A DNA stretch of 38,076 nt from Chara braunii (GCA_003427395.1 BFEA01000226.1:76960-115035); one strand, 5' to 3'; positions 1 through 10,624 are shown, counted from the stretch's first letter. Numbers and translations are program-made. The notes: a model not told the origin generated them from the sequence alone.

Positions 1-1247
1 TTGCAAGTGCAGGGCCACCCGCTCATTCTTGCAAAGTGCTGGTGATTATGTAGAATGTCCCCGACATATTTCCTTTTCTGCCAGACAGTTCTCATTCTAC
101 CAATCAACAAGTCAGACAAACAACTTGGGGAGATCATCCCTTTCAAACAATCCTTAAAACAAGCATGCACTTTCTTCTTACTTACCGAGTCTGAAAAAGG
201 TAGTTTCACCGTTATCCGGTGTCTAGGATTAATTCCAAAAACCTTTTTGGTAACCCTTGTGATAATACCCCTGGTGATTTGTCTACCCCTTGTTGAGTTT
301 AACAACTTAATTCCTGCGTTTAATCTCAACAGTTCTTCTATTTTCATTTCATACAAAGTCTTCCTCTTCCAAGGGGATCTCAATATAGTGATTACATCAG
401 CCTTAGCCATTTCTGACTTGTTCTTTGTCCTTATCAGGTTTGTTACAAACCATTCCCCACCCTCTTGGATAAATGGTTTCACATCCTTTAATAAGAACTT
501 CTTCCCTAGAAATTCAACAGTACTGAAACCAAATAACAATTTAACTAGCCCCCATGGTTTAAGTCAATAATCCCCTGCACAGTTAAAGAGTCTAAGCCTC
601 TTCACATTAGCTGCCCTCTTCAATATGTTCAAGAGACTATGCTCACCTTTGATGTTCAAATAATCGTAATCAAACAAAATCGACTTTTTACACGGTTCAA
701 AGTCTTTCTCAGCCTTCCGTTGTGTTGTAGGCTTCCTCCGAGATGGTTTGTGATTTACCTTTCTCGTATTCAAAGCAAGGTTGAGACTTCGAATGACAAC
801 ATCTTCCATGCAACCAAGTGAACTCTTGCTTCCAAACCACAATGGCAAGACAACATAATTCTCTACACCAACTTTACCCAACCATTTGTGCACTTTTTTT
901 TTTTGTTCGGATTCGGTGGTCCTCACCTGTTCGTGCCATCGGGTTTTCAAATCCCTCTCCGTTTTTCCAACATAGGCGTTTTTGAAAAAAAGAGAGATTA
1001 AAAGATACACACAACAATTGTCATTTAGCAGCCTGTCCCAGTCAGTGGTACTGAGGTTCGTCCAGTACTTAACGTAGGCTCTACCCCATCTGATGTCTCC
1101 TCTGAGACACAGTGCAAGTACAATCAGCTTTAGTACATCACTCGTCTCCCTCCCAATGATCTTCTGATACTTCTTTCCAAGCTCAATCAGTCTCTTGCAT
1201 ACCCTCAATAGCGTTCTCTTACTAGTCAGATCTAGTTTCCCGCCAGA
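1..1247 (-). pseudogene. GIY-YIG endonuclease domain protein, C-terminal part off-window
   Basis: The frame is open from 1247 (after a TGA at 1248-1250) to a TGA at 564-566, then open again in the same frame to the left edge, so only one nonsense codon breaks it. GIY-YIG hallmarks are visible: CCVYLLI (GIY position), NAYVGKTERDL (YIG position), RWHEQ (the Arg plus His/Gln site), and MEDVVIRSLNLALNTR, whose Glu is the expected metal ligand followed by the usual Leu-Asn ending. Basic residues follow the domain. The continuation past the TGA (563 to 1) is about 185 residues with no stop and no RT motif yet, and contains a CTC motif near the left edge. The annotated-looking start at 1208 is a TTG codon, so the true start is probably further upstream in the fused leader frame. 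Role: second- or first-strand nicking during retrotransposition (family knowledge). Confidence 0.65.
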
Positions 1248-2647
1248 TCATCTCCTTGTGATTCCTCATCGGACTCCGAACTACTACATATTTCTTCCCC
1301 TTCTTCCTCATCACTCTTCTTTACTTCCTCCTCATCCTCATCGGCCTTTTTCTCTTTCTCCTCCAGTTTCTGCAGTACCTCGAAATCCAACCTGACGAGC
1401 TCTCATACTCCTTCTTTCCGTTTGTACGGGATACCCTTCTTTTTGCACAGCGTCTGGATTTTCGTGTAGTGCAACGCATCATAATAGATTACCCTGTCCT
1501 TGAAATATAGTCCCAGTGACCCCTCTTCTTTCTCCCCTTCTTCGTTCTTCTCGGTCACCATCGTCATCTTTTGGGGTTCGCCAGCATCACCTTCCTGTTC
1601 CCCGCGCCCAAATCCATCTTCCCCTTGCTTTCTGTCTTGCCCAACAGCTGTATTGCTGCTGCCGGCAGCATGTGTTCCCCCCGCTAGCAGTTCTCTAAGC
1701 AGTTCCTTCAATTTCACCAAGTCCTTTCCCCCACCAAAGGAACTTTCCATTTTCCCGCTCAAATTTTGCACCACCCCGTCTTTTTCAATCTCCCTCCCCT
1801 CCTCATCCGATAGCACCTCTACAGGCTTCTGAGTCTTCTCTTTTCCTCGCTTTCTCAGGAGCGCTGATCTGGATCTTACCTTACCTTTCACTGGGCGAGA
1901 CGGCGAAGCCATCTCCCTCTTCCTTTTTTCCGAGCTGGAGCTTTCCCTCAACTCCCTAAGTTCTTTTTCTGCCCGCAGCATCTTTAGCTCCTCCAATTCA
2001 TCATCCTTTAACTTTGATTTTTTATCCACTTCCTCGAGTTTCTCTGCGAGTATTTTCAGAGACCCCCCAAAGTTAGTCGCAACCCATTTCTTCAGCACAT
2101 GCTCCTTCCCATCATCGACGATCTTCCCTTTTCCCTTATCCTTCCCTTGCTTCCTCTTCTTTTCTTTAAACTCTTTATCTTTCTCCACTTCTTTTTTCTT
2201 TCCCCACTCCATCCCAAGCTCCATCAGCCTCGCTATTTCCTCAAGATCTTTTTTTCGTGCTTCGTCCACAGCATCCTTCAATTTCAATTTCTCAATGAAA
2301 TCAGCGTGCTCCCGCGTGAAGAAGGCACAATTCTGGTAACCTTCATTCCCACGTCCATATCCCTGGCTATACTGCCCCCCCGATTGCGCAGGAGCAGAGG
2401 ATACTCCAGCGAATGGCCAAGGCGCCTGCGGCTGAGCCCCAATGAAGTTCGGCGGTATCGGGTTATAACCAAGCGGATTCGAACCAAAGGGTGGGAAGAA
2501 AGGGTTAACCGGAGTTTGATAGGGGATGCTCCCTGAGAACGGAGCAGCTGGTGGTTGCGCCGGTGGGGGAGGAGGAGGGGTCTCCATCCAATATCTCCCA
2601 CAATTCGACCACCTACCCCTACCCCGACCCCTACCACGCGCCTGCAT
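1232..2647 (-). pseudogene. N-terminal part of the PLE protein: RG/Pro-rich leader, Lys-rich coiled coil, SAP-like motif
   Basis: The first true ATG is at 2645-2647; an upstream in-frame GTG at 2654-2656 is unlikely to be used in a eukaryote. The product starts with an RGRGRGRGR stretch, then a run of eight prolines and a Gly/Pro/Phe/Asn-rich low-complexity region to about residue 110. From about residue 120 to 260 it is Lys/Glu-rich and likely coiled coil, with several basic clusters that could be nuclear localisation signals. Near the end, LHYTKIQTLCKKKGIPYKRK followed by a Leu-Val-Arg-Leu resembles a SAP DNA-binding motif. A TGA at 1403-1405 interrupts that motif; the same frame then reads an acidic Glu/Asp/Ser-rich tail to a TAG at 1232-1234. 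The frame overlaps the GIY-YIG frame by about 15 bases, which suggests one ancestral ORF and one indel. Low-complexity composition makes homology weak outside the SAP-like part. Confidence 0.5.
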
Positions 2648-2679
2648 GCGCTTCACAAATTAGGATAATAACACAATTG

Positions 2680-2682
<3 letters not shown>

Positions 2683-2716
<34 letters not shown>
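2683..2716. repeat. (AT)17 microsatellite
   Basis: Seventeen perfect AT units lie immediately upstream of the first ATG of the PLE leader. They may lie within or next to its 5' end. Confidence 0.95.
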
Positions 2717-2718
<2 letters not shown>

Positions 2719-3790
2719 ATAATCAGATCAAAACAAATGTCAGTACGTATAATCCTGTAGACTCTAGTGCTTGTGGGTATCTAAAGAACAGTTTCGATCA
2801 CTCATGTGTCTGAACAAGCCAAACCCGGACGAGGTAGGATGGATTGATCAACCATACGATACCCGAACCAGCAGCTTGGACATAACCTCCCCCCGGCGGA
2901 TGGTCCGTATCATCCAGACAAGATGGCGATATCTAGTACCCCACCCGCAATCCCAAGTACTGGAATGTTCCACCAGTGGTATGGAGACCACGCTCTTACG
3001 TTGGCCCCGACCGGAGGGTCGTAGTGACCAATCAACCTTAGCGACGTTCCGAAGCACTCCTCATGCCAGGTGTCTGCAACAAACAAACCAGGTGTCGATA
3101 CTCAATGAGCGACCATCGACGCTCCAAAGCGCTCCACACGCCGGGTGCCAGCAACACAATCTTCCCAATGTTCTGACCGCTGCTTACTATCGAATGGTAC
3201 GTACTATAAACGACGCTCCCCACGGGCCCGTCCGATGGATCGTATCGATCAATCAAGCATCGACGATTCTTTTCCTCATGCCAAGTGTCGTCAGCCCAAT
3301 CTCCCGGTGTCGCCTGACAGCGCTGTCAACGACGCTCCCTTGATGTCTTCGCCCGATGGACGGGTAAGCAGATACCTACTCACATCACGTCCACGCTCCA
3401 CACTCGATCCAGGGGCAAAGAGATGACCGAGTGCCAGTTCAGTCATGCCATGCGTAAAGTAGCAAAGATTCAGAGTCATGCGATAACCAAAGAAAAAATA
3501 TATATAATAACAATACTAGCAAAGGAAAAAAATGAAAAGAAAAACAATGCACATCGGAGAAACCCGACGGCGCTGCTGGATCGTAGCCCAAGCTGTACTG
3601 CGAGGTCGATCATGCAGCTCTATCGCATAGATAATACAGAATCAGGTGTCGTGGACTTTAATATCACAGCAAAAAACACCCGATAACGCCGATGTAAAAC
3701 ACTCGTCAGCGCTCAGCCCTTCTCTCCTGCTGCTCAGGCTAAGAGGAGAAAGAACTCCCGAACTGTGCTTTTATCCTTATGAGGCTCGCC
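2717..3790. other. Non-coding, degenerate dispersed or tandem repeats
   Basis: No protein I recognise. A block recurs loosely about every 80-140 bases: GAYCAATCAA, then a GACG/CTCC-type core, then TCATGCCA-GTGTC and a CAATC ending. Clear copies start near 3028, 3108 and 3247. It looks like an old, strongly diverged repeat array. The open frames across it are in low-complexity codons and have no domain. Confidence 0.4.
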
Positions 3791-3793
3791 AAA

Positions 3794-3987
3794 ATTCACC
3801 GAGTTACCGTTGGAAATGCCGTCGGCGCAGCGTTCAGGAAACCCGAGGAAAACAAGCCTACCATACGCCAACTCTAGTCTGCAAAAGAAAATTCATCGAG
3901 TTACCATTGGAAATGCCGCCGGCGCGGCGTCCAGGAAAACCCGAGGAAATCAAGCCTACCATACTACAAGCCAATCTCTTCCAATAC
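3794..3987. repeat. Two-copy direct tandem repeat, 97-bp unit
   Basis: Copy 1 is about 3794-3890 and copy 2 about 3891-3987. Both start ATTCAYCGAGTTACC and include GGAAATGCCG, a GGCGC-rich segment, CCAGGAAA/TCAGGAAA, CCCGAGGAAA and CAAGCCTACCATAC. Identity is high by eye, with a handful of transitions. Confidence 0.85.
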
Positions 3988-4800
3988 ACTCAGAAAAAAA
4001 TAAAAAGAAAAAAGGGCTCCAAAGGAGCTCAAAAAAAAATATATAAAATAAAATAAAACTCTCCAAACAGCATTCATCTCAACCTTTGCTACTCCCATGC
4101 GGGGCTGACTTTCGAACCTTTCACTCAGCCCTTCACCAGTGGACCTTCCCTCTTTTCCTCTCCAGATTGTCCCTATGTGATGGGTTCCCTCCTACCGAAC
4201 CTTTCAGTCATGCCACCAGGATTGATTTCCCCTGGTCTCTCGGGGATTGACTGTGTATCTGTGTTCACTAGCAGTCTAGCTACCCTCTGCTGTCTTCCTT
4301 CCATTTTGTTTTACATACAGTCTGAGCACAGTCTGAGTACTCTCTGTCTCTTAAACCCTAAACCCTTCCTCCCGATTTGTATCCGCTTTGGCCTTCCCCA
4401 CATGTATGTCAGTCTTCCTGTCCCAGATTAGTCCTTCATTTTCATCTCTCTCCCCTGTACCATTCTATTTCTACTAGGTCGTTGGCGGGGGAGGGGGAAA
4501 GAAGTCCAAAAATTTGTCATATGGTCGCATTGGGATTGAGACATCTAGCTTGGTCCATTCGTGGAAGATGAGTCGGTAATCTCTGGTTGTCCCCTTGTTG
4601 CCCTTCATCCTCTCTTGTCCCATTTCTTCCCCATTCAATTCCACCTTTCCTATCTTCCCCCTGTTTCCCCCCGGGCCATTTTGTTGAATTCTTGTATCCG
4701 TTGTTTTATTTCACTTTGTGTATGTATGTGGCGAAATTGTGCTTTGACTTCTTTCCACTGTGTTGTTATGTTCGTGTGAATTTGTTGTTGTATGCTTTCC
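3988..4800. other. Non-coding; A-rich segment, then pyrimidine-rich segment
   Basis: 3990-4065 is A-rich with a short GGCTCC/GGAGCT hairpin (4015-4030). From 4090 on it is C/T-rich. Part of 4600-4700 resembles 26100-26200, both carrying a C-rich run followed by a TTGTTGAATT or TTGCTGAATT block. This suggests it is the downstream (3') part of the LINE fragment at 4.8-5.4 kb. No gene seen. Confidence 0.4.
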
Positions 4801-4805
4801 GTATA

Positions 4806-5385
4806 TTATGGCGCTTTCCACCTCACTCCTTCCATCTTGTGGATACAGAGGCGTCTCCACAGGGCCCATAGTATTGCCCTGCGTCCGAGTTTGAACATAT
4901 TAAGAGTGAAGTTGTCAAGTTGTTCAGCAGGCCATATCTCGAACAGTAGGGCTTTCCAATCTCGTGGCCAGGGTGCTCCTGTCCTGAGCTGGTCCCAGAC
5001 CCTGTTCCACCAATACCAGAGCGAGACTGTTCTAAGGCATTGTAGAAAGATGTGTTCTATTGTTTCTGGGTTTTTTCCTGGATGAGAATGCGCTGGAGCA
5101 GAATCTGCACCAGGGTAGGGCAAGCCTTTTTTGTTTGAGTATTGACATGTCTATAAGCAAATTATCCGTTGGTAAGCACCAATGCTCTGCTTGACATTGC
5201 AGGAAAGCAAGATTCACTGGTTTCTTCTTAGTCTGCTGGAATCATTTCACTCTTCTTAGCGATTCCTTGCTAACGTTCAGGTGTTTCACCCATCTTGTTT
5301 CCACCTGCTCCCTCAGGTTAATTGTTGGTCGGAGCAGTCTGTATGTCGCTTTAACTGCTATGTTGTTTAGAGTTTTAGTGCATTT
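4806..5385 (-). pseudogene. LINE ORF2 C-terminal fragment (zf-RVT region)
   Basis: Read on the minus strand, the upstream part gives VKATYRLLRP, then a block ending in KHLNVSKESLRRV, then CQAEHWCLPTDN, LPWCRFCSSAF and, after a frameshift near 5080, PETIEHIFLQC. This is the zf-RVT knuckle (C-x2-C ... H-x3-C) that follows the RT in plant L1-like LINEs. The downstream RRAILWALWRR is the usual aromatic helix after the knuckle. The fragment at 26978-27390 shows the same order of motifs, so both belong to one family. It has at least one frameshift and one nonsense codon. No RT is present, so the copy is 5' truncated. Confidence 0.8.
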
Positions 5386-5489
5386 CTTGTCCCTACCAGT
5401 TGTGCTCCTTCACACCCACTCCAACAGGTCCAGGGGCAGTTGGGCTACCGGGGTGTCCGCGAGGAACGTCATCCATCTACCATTCACCC

Positions 5490-5640
5490 TTTTTTTTTCT
5501 TGGTTGGGGGGGGGGACTCCAATCTATTCGTGGGGAGCATCACGTGCTGAGAACCGGGCTCAGCGTCCCTTTGAAGTACAACTAAGAATATGTAACACAT
5601 TTGAAGTTTCGGGGGCCTTACCCGGCTTCGGCTACGAAAA
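5490..5640 (-). mobile_element. Retroposon 3' end with covarying hairpin
   Basis: On the minus strand, GGGACGCTGAG-loop-CTCAGC is followed by a GCTCCCCACGAATAGA block and, after a C-rich stretch, a run of nine As (5490-5498 as T). The block matches the 3' ends at 7.69 kb and 36.07 kb. The upstream limit is unclear. I infer the end of a non-LTR element or SINE. Confidence 0.6.
5546..5564 (-). other. 3'-end hairpin H1 (6-bp stem, 7-nt loop)
   Basis: Stem GCTGAG/CTCAGC, loop CCCGGTT, read on the minus strand. Relative to the 36.07-kb copy, stem pair 5 changed from G:C to A:T on both sides, which is a compensatory change. Confidence 0.75.
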
Positions 5641-5826
5641 CAATCAGTCGATTACCAAACCTGCAAAAACCTATGAGAAACAACTTTTTTAAAAACAATT
5701 GCAGTTCTCAGAAAAAAAAACTGCCTATGATCTACCCAATCACAATCCAAACCTAGAAACAAAATATCCTAACCAAAACCTCCTACTGTTTACACCTCCC
5801 CTTCAACAAGCGAAAAAACGTCAAGT

Positions 5827-6620
5827 CCAAGCGTTTAGTCCTCGTACCAGAACTCAGTTGATCTCATACCCCCCTATGTTAGGGTTACAGAGCAACACAA
5901 ACTTCTTCAGTACCGACCAGCCTGGTTCAGACGGCAAAGAGTGTCTTCCTCCCTCGACACTCTCGATTAGCCACACGCCCCTAATTTACAGGAAAAACCC
6001 CTCGGGATCAGCTACGTCGGATAAACTGGTTATGCCTTCCTCCCTCGACATAACTCCACAAACCTCTTGCTCCCCCAGGTTACAGAGCAAAAGCTCCAGC
6101 ACCGGTCTGCGTCGTCCCAACTTTATCCTTCTGACTTACTTACTTAGACAGACGTCCCTTCCCATGTTGAACCCCCCTTGCTTCCTCCCATCTTCCAGTT
6201 CTCACCTTCTCCTCATTCTTAACCCCCCCTCTAAACTAAGAACATCAACCTAAAAAACAGGAAGACAGGATTCAAAACAAAATCCCCCACGATCTCGCTC
6301 CTTCCCCGCACAACAGAGGAAAGAGTACTACCCAGGCATTCAGTCTACGTACCAGAACTCGCTGGATCTCATACCTCCCTTGCTAGGGTAACAGAACAAC
6401 ACCAACTGCCCCAGTTCTTACCAAACTAGTTCTGGCGGACAGGAAGTGTCTTCCTCCCTCGACAACTTCCTTAGCTGCACAACCCCCAAAGTTACAGGGT
6501 CACTGCCCCGGCATCAGCTACGTTGAACAAGATGGTTATGCCTTCCACCCTCGACATAGGTCCCATAGTCTCAAGCTCCCCTGGTTACAGAGCAACTGCT
6601 CCTGCACCGACCATTGTCAC
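5827..6620. repeat. Two-copy tandem duplication, about 505-bp period
   Basis: GTACCAGAACTC recurs at 5844 and 6349, and the following order is kept in both copies: ATCTCATACC, a GGTTACAG-type block, TGTCTTCCTCCCTCGACA, GCATCAGCTACGT-type, GGTTATGCCTTC and a second GGTTACAGAGCAA. The second copy is incomplete at its end. Within each unit the GTTACAGAGCAA and CTTCCNCCCTCGACA blocks also recur, so the unit itself grew from a shorter repeat. No protein recognised. Confidence 0.75.
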
Positions 6621-7640
6621 CCCACCCCGCCCTTCTAATAGACCTACCACCCTGAACACTCATCCATCCTCTGCCCAAGCACCACCCTGCTAAAACCAAC
6701 CTTCCCCTTCCTTCTTACCTGCTGACGATGGGACAATGGGACGCCTTGAGGCCACTGGGAAGAATCATGTACCCAACATGAGGGAAGACAGCAGAAGATC
6801 GTGTCATATTGTAATGCCGCCACGGGGGAAGGAGGACAGCGGAAGTAGCACCCCATTCAAGGTCTGGTACATTCAGCAAAGTCGGGGGGTGAGAATGACC
6901 TGAAACCTCACGGGGTCGACGTGAACATCTGCACGTCCTCAAGACGCTGTGGCGAACAACTAGTATGACGACGACAGCATTAACAAACGTGGGAAACCAT
7001 TGGAGATATACCACAAAAAGGAACCTTAGTCATTACGGGGCTCCCCTGATGTGAATCTGGAAACGGTCAGAACCTGCAAACCTGCAACTTGGCTCCAATT
7101 ATAAGGTTGTGCTGGCTGGCATGTTGGAGCCCCTACTGACTTTTACTTGACTAACTTACCATGACTTATAAAGAAAGAGACTGTAATGTGCTGAGGATTT
7201 AGGGGTTCGGGGGTTAGATTGTACTCTCCAAAACCCCCACACGACGAAGTACCAGAAAAGATCACGACATATCAAGCGCTCAGAGGATGAGTGAAGAGGC
7301 ACAAAGACTTCAACTGCAGACTTGGGTACAGACAAAATCCACACAGTTTGCAGCAGTCTCAAAAGATAACTAACACAGTCTGACATTGTTTAACACTGTT
7401 CAAAAACTCATGTTCCAAAGGGTGGGGGCAGGGGAACGGGAGGTCAACTTTGCCTGCATGCACTGGGCCCATTCATCGGTGATAGAGCCCGGCTCCATGA
7501 ATGAAGCGAGATAACAACCATGGGGCTCGGGTTTGCTACCACCCAACTAAAGCTGGCATGTAAACAAACGAATTAGGTTACTGAGTAGGTATGTATCCTG
7601 ACTCACAAATCACCTCCTTTGAGGATGGACTATACGACTA
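6620..7640. other. No recognised gene
   Basis: Minus-strand open frames of 99 codons (6715-7014) and 76 codons (7156-7386) show no domain I know and no neighbouring signal. I leave them as non-genes. Confidence 0.35.
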
Positions 7641-7830
7641 TCGGTTACCACAATCAATGTCTATGTTAACAAGGAAACATGTTGTTCTGGGACGCTGGAC
7701 CCGGTTTCCAGCAGGTGCAGCTCCCCACCAATAGATGGAGCCTCCCCGAGAGTGATAGTGGTGTCTGCTCTGATCAGTAGCACCCCTACCACCACCTCGG
7801 GTTGTCTAAAAAAAACAAAAAAAAAAAAAA
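7640..7830 (+). mobile_element. Retroposon 3' end with hairpin H1 and poly(A)
   Basis: GGGACGCTGGACCC and a matching TCCAGC arm are followed by a GCTCCCCACCAATAGAT block shared with 5.5 kb and 36.1 kb. The segment ends in an A-rich tail (7807-7830). Its 5' boundary is not visible. It fits the end of a non-LTR retroposon on the plus strand. Confidence 0.6.
7694..7712 (+). other. 3'-end hairpin H1
   Basis: Stem GCTGGA/TCCAGC, loop CCCGGTT. Pair 6 is A:T here and G:C in the 36.07-kb copy, again changed on both arms. Confidence 0.75.
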
Positions 7831-7894
7831 AACTTTTTAAATTTTTGAAAACTCGGGAACATCAGATACCAACCTGAAAAAAATTACAGAAACT

Positions 7895-9060
7895 TCACCT
7901 ACATCCAAAAAGAGGACATCTACCATTCACCTTGAGAACCATGATTCTTGAGAGCTCATCCTCCCTTAAGAATTGTATCTGCGTTTGATTGGTTCTTTGC
8001 AGAGAGTTATCGTAACCTATCGTGAATGTATCTACCACCACTGGTCCCTTCAGGCTACAACATACCACGTTGCCCACCTCTCCCTCGCAGCCCAAATTGC
8101 CACCCAATCAGACTCTTGTAGAGAGTGTTCCTTTTTAAGGATTTTCCACCATTCCAAGGGGATGCGTTCTATTATGTTTTCCAACGCTTCCTCGGGTTTG
8201 TGGCAGTATCGCAATTTCTCTTTGAGTTGGTCATGACTCATCCAATCTTTTATGTCCTTGTCCCAAATATCCTTTATTCTGAGAACCCCCTTTTTCACCC
8301 AGCCTTTCCAGGGGGAGTCAGCAATGGAGGACAACCTCCTGATTAGGGGTTGTCAGGCTACCTCGTCCCATCTTTTCGGTTGGAGTCTATCCGGCAGAGG
8401 GAGTTTCCTCCATATCTTTAGGAGGGTTGGCCAAAAGGGGTCGTTGAGTAGGTCTTTCCTCGCCTCTTGTCTTGGTGAGTCGGCCGGGGGGGATTCTTGA
8501 TGAGACCGACGCCTCGGGATTGGTCATTCCCTGTTGTCTAACCATGTGAGCGGGTTCGTGTGGGCTGGTGTCTTCAGGGTCAGTCTAGCAATTTGCTCTA
8601 AGGCCAACTCCTTCCATGGGATGTGTGGGCAGAAAAGCAGGCGTTTGAGCCATTGTATGGCCAATGCCTTGGTTTATCTTGCCGAGTTGATTATAACCAG
8701 CCCCCTTTTCGCTTAGGGCTGAATCATCACCTACTATGCGACCATGTTGATCACATTGTGTTTTTCGTGGTCGCCTCACCATAGAAACACAAATATTTGT
8801 CGTTGGAGGGGGTGAAGGGCATCCCTGTCCAACCCCCAGATAACCGATATGTACCAAAGAGAGGCAAGTACGACATTGTTGATCACCAGGGTCTTGCCGA
8901 TTAGTGAGGTTTGTTTATCTTTCCATAGTGCTAGCTTCTCTAGGGGGGGGTTAAATATTCATTCATTGTTGATTTATGGTCTGCCATTTGCCATCAACGA
9001 GACTCCTAGCACGCGGATGGGAGCCTCTTGGGGGAATCACCTGGCTTTTGGTCGCTCTGA
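7895..9060 (-). pseudogene. LINE ORF2 fragment, RT thumb and connector
   Basis: Minus-strand reading gives IRVLGVSLMANGRP, then KDKQTSLIGKTLVINN and VLASLWYIS, the conserved segment after the RT palm in plant LINEs. It continues with a tryptophan-rich WKGWVKKGVLRIKDIWDKD (8270-8334) and a stretch like IIERIPLEWWKILKKE. The same connector occurs in the LINEs at 24.5 kb (KGIWKVEHIWDRK) and 29.7 kb (RGVVRVEDIWDE). Several stops and frameshifts occur, and the RT catalytic part and zf-RVT are absent. It is an old fragment truncated on both sides, close to but not part of the plus-strand 3' end at 7.7 kb. Confidence 0.75.
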
Positions 9061-9210
9061 GGGTGTACGCAATGACCGTGTTTTGCATACGTGTGGTCTT
9101 TGTTTCCGAATCTGGCTCGAAAACCGTATAGATTCAGAACAGTTGCTCTAGTGCATTAGGAAGGCGAGTTGGGCCAAAGTTTCAAACGCCAAGTGCCATA
9201 ACTGCCAAAA

Positions 9211-9372
9211 GACGCTCTAGGCGTGCAACACACGAACCGTTTCAAATTCTCACGACTACGAAAAATGCTCTAGGTCGGGGGCACACGAGCCGTTTTGGAT
9301 TGCCATGGTTGTGAAAGACGTTCTAGGTCTGGGGCACACACGTCATTTCGGATTTTCGTATCCTGGAGTCTA
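9211..9372. repeat. Three-copy tandem repeat, about 54-bp unit
   Basis: Units start near 9213, 9267 and 9320. Each has CTCTAGG or TTCTAGG, then GGGGCACACGAG-type, then CCGTTTCGGATT-type. The last two units are copied again inside the second 672-bp duplicate at about 9939-10040. Confidence 0.8.
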
Positions 9373-9784
9373 GGCCCCTCATGCTGTTTCAATTTTTATA
9401 AGGGCCGCGACCACCTGCCGATCCTTCACCTACAATAACTCCTCGCCCCTCTAACGTGCTCTGCCTGCAATTTATAGACCCTTCCAACAACAACTAGGTC
9501 CATACTAACAAAGACGAAAATGACTGAGGGTTATTAAACCACCAATCCTTGGGTCATACATCGGTTGCGGACCTTCCATGTTAACATGCCGCGGTCGATG
9601 GGGGTCGCCCAAGTAAACGCCCAATCTGCCCTATAAGGCTGGGCAACGTGGTTTCGGGACAACACAAATGAATCGAGAAAAAAAAAAGAAAAAAAAAAAA
9701 GAAAAAATTGTTTACCGCGTGGGCGTGGGGAACGCAACCTAAGGTAGCCAAAGCAATGAGACTCGGAACACGCGCGCGCGCGCG

Positions 9785-9824
<40 letters not shown>

Positions 9825-10426
9825 TGATATGAGTGAGAGAGAGAAAAAGAGAGTGAGAGAGAGAAAGAAAGAGAGATAGAGAGAGGGGGTTGGACGGGAG
9901 GGGGGCTACCAAAAAGAGAGAGAAAGGCTGCGAAGGATGCTCTAGGTCGGGGGCACACGAGCCGTTTCGGATTGCCATGGCTGTGAAAGACGCTCTACGC
10001 CTGGGGCACACAAGTCATTTCGGATTTTCGTATCCTAGAGTTTGGGCCCCTCATGTTGTTTCAATTTTTATCAGGGTCGCGACCACCTACTGATCCTTCA
10101 CCTACAATAACTCCTCGCCCCTCTAACGTGCTCTGCCTGCAATTTATAGACCCTTCCAACGACCACTAGGTTCATACTAACAAAGTCGAAAATGACTCAG
10201 GGTTATTAAACCACCAATCCTTGGTTCATACATTGGTTGCGGACCTTCCATGTTAACATGCCGTGGTCGATGGGGGTCGCCCAAGTAAACGCCCAGTCTG
10301 CCCTATAAGGCTGGGCAACGTGGTTTCGGGATAACACAAATGAATCGAGAAAAAAAAAGGAAAAAAAACAAGAAAAAATTGTTTACCGCGTGGGCGTGGG
10401 GAATGCAACCCTAAGGTAGCCAAAGC

Positions 10427-10514
<88 letters not shown>

Positions 10515-10624
10515 TCCATTTGTTGATATGAGTGAGAGAGAAAAAAAGAGAGTGAGAGAGAGAAAGAAAGCGAGATAGAGAGAGGGGGTTAGACGGGAGA
10601 TGGGCTACCAAAAAGAGAGAGAAA
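9264..10624. repeat. Tandem duplication, 672-bp offset, with (GA)n expansion
   Basis: TGCTCTAGGTCGGGGGCACA recurs at 9266 and 9938, and the sequence between is repeated with few differences through GGGGGTTRGACGGGAG and CTACCAAAAAGAGAGAGAAA. The copies differ mostly by transitions. Copy 1 holds a (CG)n run (9770-9784) and a short (GA)n (9787-9815); copy 2 lacks the (CG)n and holds a much longer (GA)n (10430-10508). Long poly-purine open frames here are artefacts of the repeat. Confidence 0.9.
10430..10508. repeat. (GA)39-40 microsatellite
   Basis: Uninterrupted GA repeat in the second 672-bp duplicate, far longer than in the first duplicate (9787-9815). Confidence 0.95.

Larger units (their letters stand above)
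1..2647 (-). mobile_element. Penelope-like element, GIY-YIG-first type, 5' part only
   Basis: The minus strand carries, in order, a Gly/Arg and Pro-rich leader, a Lys-rich coiled coil, a SAP-like motif, a GIY-YIG nuclease domain and then an open reading frame that runs off the left edge. Penelope-like elements combine a reverse transcriptase with a GIY-YIG endonuclease, and the green-lineage 'Chlamys' type has GIY-YIG upstream of the RT. The order here fits that type, but no RT motif lies inside the window, so the class is an inference. Two in-frame TGA codons and one frameshift break the coding frame. An (AT)n tract lies just upstream of the first ATG. No terminal repeat is visible. The alternative is a stand-alone lineage-specific GIY-YIG gene family. 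Confidence 0.55.

Noticed and set aside
55-570. 171-codon plus-strand open frame
   Set aside because: It is the antisense shadow of the PLE frame on the minus strand, which is open over the same bases and in frame with the GIY-YIG domain.
564-2656. Reading the in-frame TGAs as recoded or edited codons
   Set aside because: TAG and TAA also occur in the LINE frames, and the elements show other damage; simple decay explains them better than recoding or U-to-C editing of nuclear transcripts.
4010-4035. Hairpin followed by A-run as a terminator
   Set aside because: The organism is eukaryotic and no gene ends here; more likely a decayed A-rich retroposon tail.
4351-4365. Telomere-like AAACCCTAAACCC
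   Set aside because: Only two units of the plant telomere repeat; chance or trivial, not an interstitial telomere array.
6715-7014. 99-codon minus-strand open frame as a gene
   Set aside because: No start context, domain or conservation that I can point to; length is within chance for this composition.
9581-10611. Ser/Leu-rich open frames in 9.6-10.6 kb
   Set aside because: They follow the (GA)n and poly-purine tracts in the tandem duplicate; no domain.
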